From the NCBI GenBank assembly GCA_020199775.1, contig JAIVJZ010000044.1:1-64000 (forward strand): 64,000 nt of DNA, given 5' to 3'. Positions within the stretch are counted from its first letter, which is position 1, and each line of letters opens with the position of its first letter. This DNA comes from Acidobacteriota bacterium. Its GTDB lineage: Bacteria; Acidobacteriota; Blastocatellia; Pyrinomonadales; Pyrinomonadaceae. Of this stretch, positions 1 to 10,060 are shown piece after piece. A program made the position numbers and the translations under genes. Under the pieces are notes generated by a model. It ran no database searches, had not been told where the DNA came from, and worked only from the letters and a program-made list of their open reading frames with translations.

Positions 1-60
1 GAGATCAGTCAAGAAGCAAGATGCTTTTACTGATCTCCGACCTCTCGCCTCTCGCCTCTG
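1..60. repeat. heptad-armed hairpin, cut by the left edge (R1)
   Basis: Bases 1-9 (GAGATCAGT) are the reverse complement of bases 29-37, giving a hairpin just past the DUF6941 stop codon. Immediately outside the stem lies a tandem heptad, CCTCTCG twice then CCTCTG (41-60). The matching outer arm would lie left of base 1, so the element is incomplete here. It fits the family of heptad-armed palindromes at 5775, 7333, 9046, 10987 and other sites, but its heptad is the only one without TGA. Confidence 0.6.
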
Positions 61-63
61 TTG

Positions 64-507
64 CTAGTTTATAGCATCTGACGCCGTGGCCTCCGCCGGG
101 CGCGTCGCCGTGCGCGCGTCCATGACGAGGAGCGGTTGTTCGTCGAAGAGCGTCGAGTTGATGAGCGTCTGCACCCAGTATTCGCCGGGCGTGGGGAAGG
201 TGACGTTGATGAAGAAACTGACGTTGTCCGTGTGGCCGCCCTGCGCGATCTCGAAGGGCGCGGGTTCGGAGACGACGACGGGCTGCTTCCGGTCGGGCGA
301 CAGGATGCGCACCTCCGAGAGATACTGCCCTTCGCCGCGCCAGTGGTTGACGACGGCTAATTTGATCAACGAGACGGGCATTTGCTGCACCAGCATGTTT
401 TGAAAGACGCCGATCAGGGACAGTTTGTTGCCGACCTCCAGCCGCACGTCGTCGCAAAAGATCGTGTACGCGAGTTCGAGTTTATTTTTTAGATTCGCTG
501 TGCTCAT
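64..507 (-). CDS. DUF6941 family protein
   Basis: 147-residue soluble protein with no signal peptide or membrane segment. The N-terminal stretch (LELAYTIFCDDVRLEVGNK) and the later PTPGEYWVQTLIN segment match the DUF6941 family as I recall it, a small predicted beta-rich domain of unknown function. The ATG at 507 has GGAG a few bases upstream. It is the last gene of a minus-strand run after ligA (67 bp gap containing a CCG microsatellite), and its 3' side is occupied by a hairpin. No function is assigned; the family call rests on sequence resemblance only. Confidence 0.7.
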   Translation of the reverse strand: MSTANLKNKLELAYTIFCDDVRLEVGNKLSLIGVFQNMLVQQMPVSLIKLAVVNHWRGEGQYLSEVRILSPDRKQPVVVSEPAPFEIAQGGHTDNVSFFINVTFPTPGEYWVQTLINSTLFDEQPLLVMDARTATRPAEATASDAIN

Positions 508-540
508 CCGGTCTCCGATTTCGATTAACTTTAGAAATAC

Positions 541-565
541 CGCCCGCCGCCGCCGCCGCCGCCCC
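541..565. repeat. short CCG/GCC trinucleotide repeat
   Basis: About seven consecutive CCG/CGC units lie in the 66 bp spacer between ligA and the DUF6941 gene. Such a tract is slippage-prone; no regulatory role can be shown. Confidence 0.6.
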
Positions 566-573
566 GTCAGGGA

Positions 574-2628
<2,055 letters not shown>

Positions 2629-2632
2629 CTAC

Positions 2633-4057
2633 TTAAGACCTCTCAATTTTGAATTGCACGAACGATTCCATCGTTGACGACTCGCGGCGATCTTCTTTCG
2701 CGATCTGCGCGAGGCGGTGGATGAGACGCCCGAAGTATTTGATGCCCTGCACGAAATCTTCGAGACGAATGTTTTCGTCGGGCGCGTGCGGGTTCGACCC
2801 GGCGTAGCTGACGCCGAAGGAGACGAGCGGCGTCGGCGGCAGGTTGACGCCGCAGACCGCGCCGATTGGGCCGCTCGCAGGATCGAGCGGGTAGACGATG
2901 GGACGCGCGCCGTAAACTTCCGTCGCGCTGTCGATTGCCGCGCGCGCGACCGTCGATTGGATCGAAGATTTGACGAAAGGCGCGCTCGCGATCTCGTTCA
3001 CCTCGATGTCCTGAAAGCCGCGCACGTCGAGGTGCGCGCGCAAGAGCGAGATGACGAGCGCGGGCGAGAGGTCGGGCACGAGCCGGAAGTCCAGACGCGC
3101 CACGGCCATGCCGGGCAGCACGGTCTTCGCGCCCGCCTCGGTGTGGCCGGTCTGGATGCCGCAGATCGTGCAGGTCGGCCCGAAGATCAATTCTTTGGTG
3201 AGCGCGCGTCCGGTCAGGCCGCGCACCCAGTGGTTGATCTTGAATTCGCGCTTGAGCCCGGCCTCGTCGATTTCGAGTTGCTTGAGAGATTTGGCGTCCT
3301 CCTCGGCGAAGGGCGCGACGTAAGACGAGAAGCCGTCAATCGTGATGACGCCTTTCGGCGAGACGATGGTCGAGAGAGCCTGCACGAGATTCCACGCCGG
3401 GTTCGGCACGACGCCGCCCCACTTCGAATGTAAATCCGTGCGCGCGCCGTAAGCGCGCAGTTCGAGAAACGTGATGCCTTTGAAGCCGAGGCTGAGGAGG
3501 AGGCGTTCTTTCGTGTCCTTGTAGCCGTCGTCCCAGATGCAGCCGTCGGCGCGCAGCATCTCCGGGTTCTCCGCGGTGAAGCGGTAGAGGCTCGGGCTGC
3601 CCAGCCCGTCTTCGCCTTCCACGATGAAGCGCAAACACAAAGGCAGCTTCCCGAAAGTCTTCTGATAAGCCTCGATCGCCGAGAGGCGCGCGACGAGGTC
3701 GCCCTTGCTGTTGGCCGCGCCGCGCGCGTACAACCTCCCGTCGCGCACGGCCGCCGCGAACGGCCCCGAAGACCACGCTGTCAACTGCCCCACGGGCTGC
3801 ACGTCGTAATGGCTGTAGACGATATAGCAATGCGAACCCGCGCCGAACTCGCCGTAGATGATCGGGTAGCCGCTCCCGACCTTGAACGAGCGCGTGCCCC
3901 CGCCGATGCGCTGCATGGACTGTTCGACCGTCTCGGCCATCGCGCGCATGCCCGTGCCGCGCGCCGCCACCGAAGGCATGCGGCACAACGCCTGCAACCG
4001 CTCGATATAAGCAGTCGTGTGGCGTTCAACGTAACGGTCGAAGCGTGTGAAAGGCAT
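2633..4057 (-). CDS. M20 family metallopeptidase (dipeptidase type)
   Basis: 474 residues. Predicted cytosolic zinc-dependent exopeptidase. Visible motifs: metal-binding YSHYDVQPVG (about residue 82), GAANSKGDL, the catalytic EGED (about 147), WDDGYKD, and the late histidine in GSNPHAPDENI. The second acidic residue of the usual EGEE is Asp, a conservative change. The lid domain lies between roughly residues 200 and 340. Closest in style to M20 dipeptidases and carnosinases acting on short peptides; substrate not predictable. It sits 33 bp after the DUF4279-like gene and 19 bp before ligA in a same-strand run. Confidence 0.93.
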   Translation of the reverse strand: MPFTRFDRYVERHTTAYIERLQALCRMPSVAARGTGMRAMAETVEQSMQRIGGGTRSFKVGSGYPIIYGEFGAGSHCYIVYSHYDVQPVGQLTAWSSGPFAAAVRDGRLYARGAANSKGDLVARLSAIEAYQKTFGKLPLCLRFIVEGEDGLGSPSLYRFTAENPEMLRADGCIWDDGYKDTKERLLLSLGFKGITFLELRAYGARTDLHSKWGGVVPNPAWNLVQALSTIVSPKGVITIDGFSSYVAPFAEEDAKSLKQLEIDEAGLKREFKINHWVRGLTGRALTKELIFGPTCTICGIQTGHTEAGAKTVLPGMAVARLDFRLVPDLSPALVISLLRAHLDVRGFQDIEVNEIASAPFVKSSIQSTVARAAIDSATEVYGARPIVYPLDPASGPIGAVCGVNLPPTPLVSFGVSYAGSNPHAPDENIRLEDFVQGIKYFGRLIHRLAQIAKEDRRESSTMESFVQFKIERS

Positions 4058-4090
4058 CGCGTAAAAGTGACGACTTAAAACAAAAGAGCT

Positions 4091-4408
4091 TCATTTGACT
4101 TCGAGCACGAGTTCCATCTCAAGCAAGTGGAGCATCTCGGCGGCATTCGGCAGCAGACGAACGCCGCCCTTGGAAACTTTGCAGCGACAGACGAGTTTGC
4201 CGCCGCACTGTTGAATGTTCTTCAGAAACCTGCGTTCAAGTTTGAGATTCCCCCAGAGCCAGACCAGATGCGCATTCAATGGCTCCGACGGCTCCAACGC
4301 CGAGTAAATTACGAGGTCGCCATGCTCGACGACGGCATTGGGGAAGATGGTGCGAATCGACTCTCGACGTTCATACACACCGCTCAGTCTTACTTCCGCT
4401 GAAGTCAT
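4091..4408 (-). CDS. DUF4279-like small protein
   Basis: 105 residues. I chose the ATG at 4408 because the longer open frame upstream is low-complexity antisense to the neighbouring acetyltransferase gene; GAGGTG lies 12 bp upstream, a rather long spacing. The C-terminal half (PLNAHLVWLW...LERRFLKNIQQCGGKL...LPNAAEMLHLL) resembles DUF4279, a small alpha/beta domain of unknown role. No membrane segment. Probably cotranscribed with the M20 peptidase. The family call is tentative. Confidence 0.6.
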   Translation of the reverse strand: MTSAEVRLSGVYERRESIRTIFPNAVVEHGDLVIYSALEPSEPLNAHLVWLWGNLKLERRFLKNIQQCGGKLVCRCKVSKGGVRLLPNAAEMLHLLEMELVLEVK

Positions 4409-4439
4409 AACACACTCTTTCACCTCATGACCAACTCCA

Positions 4440-5240
4440 TCACTCGTCGCGATAAAACAGGTAACGCGGGCGCGTCCCGTCGCGCTCGAAACCGGCGCAG
4501 ACGAGTCCGGCGGCAAAGTGTTTTTGAAACTCGGAACGCACGCGCAGGAGTTCACCCTCGGCCGCGCGTCCGTCCTCGCGCCGGAGCGTGTTCCAGTCGG
4601 GCGGTATCTCCACGACGGCGGCGACGGGCGCGGAGCCGTGCGACGCACTCTCGCCCCGCGCGCGGGCTTCGACGCGCGGCGTGCGAAGTTCCCACTCGAC
4701 GAGCAGCCGGTCGCTGTCGAGGTTGAATAGTTGCCCGCCGGCCGTGGCTTCTGTTCCGGCATCCCAGCCGTAGAAGTTGACGCAGTAGGAGCGTATCACC
4801 ACGCCGAGCCGGTTGATGTTGAAGTGTGCGTTGCGCGCCTGCATCGGCTCGAAAGTCCAACGGATGAAGTTGCGCCCCTCCGCGAGCGCGCGTTCGCGCT
4901 GCGCCCACTTGAGCCGCGCGCCCAAACCACGGTTCTGGTAGGTGGCCGAGACGGCCATCATGTGCGAGTAGCCGACGATCTCCGCGTCGCGCACGGCGAC
5001 GAGGTGATGCACGAAGCCGACGAGTTCGCCGCCCGCACGGTAGGCGCCGAGTATCCAGCCGCCGGTCAGCCGCGAGACGATCAGGTGGCGGCGCGGCGAG
5101 AGTTCCAGATCGGGCATGTGGAACACCTCGCGCTGCAAGCGCACGCACGTATCAAACTCCTCAATCGTCGTGCATTCGCGGATCGACACTTCGCCGCCGC
5201 CGCCGCCCGCGCGCTCAACTGTTTCCGTCTGCCGTGACAT
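4440..5240 (-). CDS. GNAT superfamily acetyltransferase (COG3375-like)
   Basis: 266 residues. The acetyl-CoA binding motif A is clear (YQNRGLGARLKWAQRERAL, about residues 105-123), followed by WTFEPMQARNAHFNINRLG and a YCVNFYG segment that are typical of the COG3375 group of predicted GNAT enzymes. The N-terminal 20 residues are a Gly-rich tail. ATG at 5240. Substrate unknown; COG3375 members have no settled function that I know of. It begins the minus-strand run leading to ligA, with a 31 bp gap to the DUF4279-like gene. Confidence 0.9.
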   Translation of the reverse strand: MSRQTETVERAGGGGGEVSIRECTTIEEFDTCVRLQREVFHMPDLELSPRRHLIVSRLTGGWILGAYRAGGELVGFVHHLVAVRDAEIVGYSHMMAVSATYQNRGLGARLKWAQRERALAEGRNFIRWTFEPMQARNAHFNINRLGVVIRSYCVNFYGWDAGTEATAGGQLFNLDSDRLLVEWELRTPRVEARARGESASHGSAPVAAVVEIPPDWNTLRREDGRAAEGELLRVRSEFQKHFAAGLVCAGFERDGTRPRYLFYRDE

Positions 5241-5294
5241 CGAACCTCAAACCTTTCCGTAGCGTGTGCCGGGTGAAACCCGGTTGATAATAAT

Positions 5295-5759
5295 TCAAAC
5301 GATTGTTCTCGTGTACCAACCTTCGGCCACGCGCGCGATGCGCCGCTCAAGTGTGCGCTCCACGATGTCGGAGACGAAGTTGACGATGACGAGGCGTTCG
5401 GGCGCGCGATAGCGTTCGTCGACGACGGCGCGCAGTTCTTTCACGAGCGCGGAAGATGAACCGATTTTGAAGAGGACGAGACGCGCCACGCCCGCATGTT
5501 TCAAGAGCCACGCCGTCTTACGCACGGCCGTCTGCCCGCACTCGCCCCAGAAGGCGAACGGGAGCGCGAACTCCGCGCCGCCGCGCGCCACCAGATCGGG
5601 CTTGTAACGCAGGCCGACGCGCTGCTCGATCTCCATTGCGGGAAATTCCCCGACGAACATCGCGTAACCGAGCGCCTTCATCAACACGTGCTCGTAACTC
5701 TCCCCCGTCCGCTGCCACAAACGCACGCGCCGCCCCGCCAACTCGAAGTCGTAAAGCAT
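5295..5759 (-). CDS. YaeQ-like PD-(D/E)XK fold protein
   Basis: 154 residues. The order YEHVLMKALGYAMF ... YKPDLV ... FWGECGQTAVRKTAWLLKHAG matches the YaeQ family, a PD-(D/E)XK nuclease-like fold: PD at about residue 53, then WxExGQ with a downstream RK. YaeQ has been linked to transcription suppression phenotypes in enterobacteria, but its biochemical function is unsettled. Family assignment is from motif spacing. It lies upstream of the GNAT gene on the same strand and is separated from the histidine kinase by a heptad-repeat hairpin. Confidence 0.75.
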   Translation of the reverse strand: MLYDFELAGRRVRLWQRTGESYEHVLMKALGYAMFVGEFPAMEIEQRVGLRYKPDLVARGGAEFALPFAFWGECGQTAVRKTAWLLKHAGVARLVLFKIGSSSALVKELRAVVDERYRAPERLVIVNFVSDIVERTLERRIARVAEGWYTRTIV

Positions 5760-5774
5760 AGAATGAGTTTCGGG

Positions 5775-5870
5775 TTGCAGGTTTCAAGTTTCAAGTCTGA
5801 ATGTTCGTCCGTCTTTAACTTGAAACTTGAAACTTGAAACCTGAAACTTGAAACCTGAAACTTGAAACCT
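5775..5870. repeat. heptad-armed inverted repeat (AAACTTG type, R2)
   Basis: The left arm GGTTTCAAGTTTCAAGT (from about 5780) is mirrored by a longer right arm (5816-5870) built from seven-base units AAACTTG and AAACCTG. The right arm ends two bases before the stop codon of the histidine kinase gene. The same heptad recurs 32 kb away at 37774. Confidence 0.85.
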
Positions 5871-5871
5871 T

Positions 5872-7227
5872 CTATTCCTTCGTCGGATAGGCCGGAAGTT
5901 CGAGGCGGACGGTGAGACCGTGCGGCGCGGCGGCGTCGTCGAGCACAATGCGGCCGTCGAGCATGGCGACGATGCGTTGCGCGATGTCGAGGCCGAGTTC
6001 GTTCAGGTTCGTGCCGCTCTCGTTGGGGGCGTCCATTTCGCTGTCGTCGAAGACGTGCGCGGCGTCCTGAAGCGGCTCGCCCTCGTCGTGTATCTCGATG
6101 CACAGTTCGGCCGACGTGCGCTTGAACGCGTTGATCGTGACGGTCGCGCCTTCCGGGCTGCGCCCGATGGCGTGGGCGAAGAAGTTGTAGAGCACCTGCC
6201 GGAGCTTGCCCTCGTCGGAGACAATCGTGCCGCACTCGGGGGCGGTCGTGCAGTCGAGTTTCACGTCCTTCTTTTGCGCGAGCCGGCCGACCGCGCCGCA
6301 CGTCTCGCGCAGCATCTCGCGCACGGAAAATTCGTGGAGGAACAGTTCGGTCTGCCCGGCTTCGAGGCGCGAGAGATCGACGAGTTGCTTCAAGCTCGAC
6401 TGGAGTTTCAAGCCGGAGGTCTGAATTTTTTCGCAGTAGCGTTGTTGCGGTCCCGTCAAATTTTCGTGTTCGAGAAGGATTTCCGAGAAGCCGAGGATGG
6501 CCGTCAGCGGCGTGCGCAGTTCGTGCGACATGCGCGCGAGAAAGAGCGAGCGGTAACGCGCCACGCGCTGCAACTCGCAGTTGGCCTCTTCGAGCGCGCT
6601 GCTGCGCGCGCGCAATTCTGCGACGAGTTGTTCGATCTGCTCGCGCTGCTCCTTCATCGCGGCGGCGCGGCGCGCGTTGCCGAGCGCGATGACGATGGGC
6701 GCGGCGATGAAGCGCAAGCCCCGGTCGGCGGCGCGCAGGCGTTCGGGGTGCGACGAGATGGCGACGATTGCGCCGATGACCGAACCGCGCGCCGTGATCG
6801 GCAAAGCGATGCCCGCCCTGATGTCCGTCTGCGCGAAGAGCGCGCGGACTTCCTCAGCCACCGCCTCTTCGTCGAGCCCCACGCGATACTCGCGCCCGCT
6901 CGCTTCCACTACGTTCGCGAGCCACTGGCCGACGCGCCGCCCGTCCGTCTCGTCCATGTGCGGGTGGGTGTGTATCGCGCTCTCGCGCAGCCGCCCGTCT
7001 TCGCCGCGCAGGTACGTGATGAGGCAGCAGAGATTCCAGTGGCGCAGCAGGATTTCCGAGAAGGCCGCGCAGACCGTCGCCTCGGTCTCGTACTCGCCCG
7101 GCGCGAAGACCTGCGTGTAGAAGATGTCCACGACCTCCGCGCCGAGCGCGGTCAACTCGTCCGACACCGCCGCGCCTTCCCCCTCGACGGGGGACTTGTC
7201 CAAACTCTTCTCAGCCCGTGCGTTCAT
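5872..7227 (-). CDS. GAF-domain histidine kinase with degenerate ATP-binding boxes
   Basis: About 451 residues. N-terminal GAF-type sensor (about 20-190), a short coiled coil, then a HisKA domain with the phospho-acceptor box MSHELRTPL (about residue 234) and an HATPase_c domain. No membrane segment, so a cytosolic sensor. The N-box reads YNFFAHAIG where an NA pair is expected, the G1 box reads DEGEP instead of DxGxG, and the G2 region NELGLDIAQ lacks the usual GxGLGL. It may be a weak kinase, a phosphatase or a pseudokinase. I chose ATG 7227; a TTG at 7260 would add 11 residues. No response regulator is adjacent; a lone receiver lies at 45219. Confidence 0.85.
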   Translation of the reverse strand: MNARAEKSLDKSPVEGEGAAVSDELTALGAEVVDIFYTQVFAPGEYETEATVCAAFSEILLRHWNLCCLITYLRGEDGRLRESAIHTHPHMDETDGRRVGQWLANVVEASGREYRVGLDEEAVAEEVRALFAQTDIRAGIALPITARGSVIGAIVAISSHPERLRAADRGLRFIAAPIVIALGNARRAAAMKEQREQIEQLVAELRARSSALEEANCELQRVARYRSLFLARMSHELRTPLTAILGFSEILLEHENLTGPQQRYCEKIQTSGLKLQSSLKQLVDLSRLEAGQTELFLHEFSVREMLRETCGAVGRLAQKKDVKLDCTTAPECGTIVSDEGKLRQVLYNFFAHAIGRSPEGATVTINAFKRTSAELCIEIHDEGEPLQDAAHVFDDSEMDAPNESGTNLNELGLDIAQRIVAMLDGRIVLDDAAAPHGLTVRLELPAYPTKE

Positions 7228-7332
7228 GCAGCTCAAACAAAGCGTCCCTTCGAGGGACAACCGAATTTACTTAAATTATCGGGAGCAACAGTTGTCCGAA
7301 CTATAGTGCGTCGCTCGCATGAGTGTCAACAA

Positions 7333-7462
7333 AGCGAGGGATGAGGGATGAGGGATGAATAAGAAAAGACTCTATGTTGAATAAGAATGGCGTAGAAGAA
7401 AAGTCTGCGCGGAAGTTGATTTTTCTCTTCATCCCTCATCCCTCATCCCTCATCCCTTCGCT
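7333..7462. repeat. heptad-armed inverted repeat (GAGGGAT type, R3)
   Basis: The left arm (7333-7359) carries three AGGGATG units, the right arm (7428-7462) the reverse complement with four. The ends match as AGCG(A) and TTCGCT. It lies between two divergently transcribed genes (histidine kinase start 7227, DUF4388-J protein start 7506), so it is not a terminator of an annotated gene. Confidence 0.9.
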
Positions 7463-7505
7463 ATGATATGATGCCCGTGGAGGAAGACCCGCTCTTACCT
7501 GCTCG

Positions 7506-9044
7506 ATGAACGGTCATTTGCGCGAGCGCCCACTCGCCGAACTCATCAGGGAAATCAACGCCGCCAAACTGTCGGGTGCGCTACGACTCGCGCGCGAACG
7601 CGTGCAGGCCGTCGTCTACGCCGAGGCGGGCGAGATCGTCTTCGCGCGCTCCAATTTGCGCGTGCATCGCCTCGCGGTCTGCCTGCACAGGTGGGGCGTG
7701 CTGGCGGAAGATAAACTGTCCGCACATGTGACGGAATATATGTCGGACGCGGAGGCCAGCGCATCGCTCGTCGCGGCGGGCGCACTCACCAAAGACGCGC
7801 TCTCCAAACTTCACGCGCGGCAGACGGCCGACGTGCTGCGGCCGTTCCTGTTGTGGACGGAAGGCGAATGGAGTTTCGACCCGCGCGCCCGCCTCGTCGA
7901 AGACATGCGCTGCAAACTCGAAGTGCGGCAACTGCTCCTCGAAGCCGCGCGCGGGCTTCCCGCCGAATACGTGGCCGCGCGGCTCGACGCCGACACGGAG
8001 ATCATCTCGCCCGTCGCGGAGCACCCCGCGCAGATTCAACTGCAACCGCTCGAAGGCTTCGTCCTGTCGCGCGTCGAATCGCCGCTCGCGCTCGGCGAAC
8101 TGCTCGCCATCAGCGGCCTGCCCGAAACGCAGGCGCGCCAGTCGATCTACGCGCTCGCGCTCGGCGGCTTGCTCGCCCGCGCCGCTTGGCCGGTCGCGTT
8201 CTCCGCGGTTCCCCCCTCGCCAAGCAGGGCGGCGGAGGCTACGGCGGCGGCGGCGACGACCACCACGGGCGACCCGCGCGCGGTTGTCGCGGAGAAGGAT
8301 GAGACGGAGACGGCGAAGGCCGACGCGCCGCCCGACCCGCGCGCCGAAGTTGACGTGCTGTTTGCGCTCGTCCACGACGCAGACCACTACAGCGTTCTCG
8401 GCGTCGAACGCGCCGCCGAAAGTTCGCAGATCAAACGCGCCTATTACGCGCTCGCCAAACGCTTTCACCCGGATCGTTTCCAGCGCGACGCCGACGCCGC
8501 CCTCCGTTCGCGGATCGAGGCCGCCTTCGTAAAGATCACGCAGGCCTACGAAACGCTCTCCGACGCGCGCTCCCGCTCCGCTTACGATCTCAAACTCGGC
8601 ACGCAAATCGGCTCGTCCGAGTCTTCCGGCCGCGCAACCCCCCCGGCTGGCGCGTCCGCGAATCCCAACCTCTCGCGCGAGCAACGCGCCGCAGAGAGTT
8701 TCACGCAAGGATTCGCCGCGCTCAAGCAGGGCAACCTGTCGGCCGCCGTCACGCTGCTCGGCGAGGCCGCGCGGCTCGCCCCGCAGCAGCCGCGTTATCA
8801 CGCCTTCTATGGCAGCGCGCTGGCGCGCGACGTGCGCACCCGACATCAGGCCGAGGCCGCCTTGCAGACCGCGATCAAACTCGACGGCAACGACCCCGCC
8901 TATCACGTCATGCTCGCCGAACTTCTACGCGCGCTCGGCCAGATGCTGCGCGCCGAACGCGAACTGGAACGCGCGCTCGCCCTCGACCCCAACCACGACG
9001 CCGCGCGCCGCCAACTCAACCAACTCAGAAAAACGAAGAAGTGA
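7506..9044 (+). CDS. DUF4388 - DnaJ domain - TPR protein
   Basis: 512 residues. Residues 1 to about 230 match DUF4388, an N-terminal domain common in gliding and predatory bacteria. A low-complexity linker (about 235-285) follows, then a J domain (about 291-360) with the HPD motif intact at residue 321 and a QIKRAYYALAKRFH helix, so DnaK stimulation is plausible. The C-terminus (395-512) has TPR-like helices (ESFTQGFAALKQGNLSAAVTLL and repeats). No zinc finger, so it is not the housekeeping DnaJ. ATG at 7506. Probably the first gene of a plus-strand run with the HD protein and the unknown gene at 10053. Confidence 0.93.
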   Translation: MNGHLRERPLAELIREINAAKLSGALRLARERVQAVVYAEAGEIVFARSNLRVHRLAVCLHRWGVLAEDKLSAHVTEYMSDAEASASLVAAGALTKDALSKLHARQTADVLRPFLLWTEGEWSFDPRARLVEDMRCKLEVRQLLLEAARGLPAEYVAARLDADTEIISPVAEHPAQIQLQPLEGFVLSRVESPLALGELLAISGLPETQARQSIYALALGGLLARAAWPVAFSAVPPSPSRAAEATAAAATTTTGDPRAVVAEKDETETAKADAPPDPRAEVDVLFALVHDADHYSVLGVERAAESSQIKRAYYALAKRFHPDRFQRDADAALRSRIEAAFVKITQAYETLSDARSRSAYDLKLGTQIGSSESSGRATPPAGASANPNLSREQRAAESFTQGFAALKQGNLSAAVTLLGEAARLAPQQPRYHAFYGSALARDVRTRHQAEAALQTAIKLDGNDPAYHVMLAELLRALGQMLRAERELERALALDPNHDAARRQLNQLRKTKK

Positions 9045-9045
9045 T

Positions 9046-9183
9046 AGTGAGCGGTAAACGGTGAACGGTGAATGGTGAACGGTAAATAGTGAATGGAGGA
9101 TAGTGAACGGTGGTTGGCGCAGGTTGAGTGGTTAACCCGCCTCCCGGCTTTTACTATTCACCATTTACCATTTACCATTCACC
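9046..9183. repeat. heptad-armed inverted repeat (GGTGAAC type, R4)
   Basis: The left part (9046-9110) is a run of GGTGAAC, GGTAAAC, GGTGAAT and GGTAAAT heptads; the right part (9150-9183) is the reverse complement of the same series. It fills the spacer between two same-strand genes and abuts the ATG at 9188. Confidence 0.88.
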
Positions 9184-9187
9184 TCCT

Positions 9188-10060
9188 ATGGCTTCCATGC
9201 AAACGAAGGTCTCGGACGAAGAGAAAATCGCGCGCGATGCGTTCACGCGTCTGGCGGAGGAGGCGGACGAGTTTGAAGGTTACGCCCACCCGCACGCGGA
9301 ACGAATCGCCGCCTTGAGTAGCGAATTGGCGAAACTGTTCGGGCTGGGTCGTGCGGATCGCGCGTCTCTGCGGCTGGCCGCGCTCGCACACGATCTCGGC
9401 GAGATGGCGATGAAGCGCGATTACATCCGACGCGCCGCGCCGCTCACCTTTGAGGAACGGCTCGATCTGGCGCGTCACCCGGTCATCGGCGAACAGGAGG
9501 CGGCGCGCGCCGGCGCGGATCGCGGCGCTCAACTGCTCGTGCGCTGGCATCAGGAATGGTGGAACGGCGCGGGCTACCCCGACGCGCTCGCGCGCGAAAA
9601 CATCCCGCTCGCCGCGCGTATCCTCCGCGTCGCGGACGCCTACGCCGCGCTCACAGACGCGCGCCCCTACCGTCCCGCTCTCACGGAAGCCGACGCGCGC
9701 AGGCATCTCACGGAATGGGCCGGCCTTGAGTTCGACCCGCAAGTCGTCCGCGCCTTTCTCACCCTGAATAATCTCCCTGCGCTCAGTTCCTACGCGCGCC
9801 GCGACGAAGACGCGGCGACGACGACAGGCGCGGCGACGCAAGCCGAACCGCCGGGCGACGCTTCAAGCGGCGACGTTGACGAATGGAACGTCGGCGGCCG
9901 CGTCCCCGAGAGGGGCGCGAACCCTTACGTTTCGCGCGCCGGGGAGAGCGCGCCGGGCGCGACCCTTGATAGCGTTCAAAGTTCCGACCGCGATCAGGGT
10001 TTCGACAACAACCGAAACTCAGACAGTTTCACGAAAGCCGACACCGACCGACATGCCTGA
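9188..10060 (+). CDS. HD-GYP-like phosphohydrolase domain protein
   Basis: About 290 residues from ATG 9188. An HD domain at residues about 20-200 shows HPHAERIAAL, LAALAHDLGE (the HD pair), HPVIGEQE, WHQEWWNGAGYP and RVADAYAALT. This follows the HD-GYP pattern of cyclic-di-GMP phosphodiesterases, but HHE is reduced to WHQE, so activity is uncertain. The C-terminal ~90 residues are low-complexity. An in-frame GTG at 9128 would translate the right arm of the repeat; no good Shine-Dalgarno supports either start. It overlaps the next gene by 8 bp. Confidence 0.85.
   Translation: MASMQTKVSDEEKIARDAFTRLAEEADEFEGYAHPHAERIAALSSELAKLFGLGRADRASLRLAALAHDLGEMAMKRDYIRRAAPLTFEERLDLARHPVIGEQEAARAGADRGAQLLVRWHQEWWNGAGYPDALARENIPLAARILRVADAYAALTDARPYRPALTEADARRHLTEWAGLEFDPQVVRAFLTLNNLPALSSYARRDEDAATTTGAATQAEPPGDASSGDVDEWNVGGRVPERGANPYVSRAGESAPGATLDSVQSSDRDQGFDNNRNSDSFTKADTDRHA

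Noticed and set aside
9046-9183. CRISPR array
   Set aside because: Units are 7 bases and contiguous without spacers.
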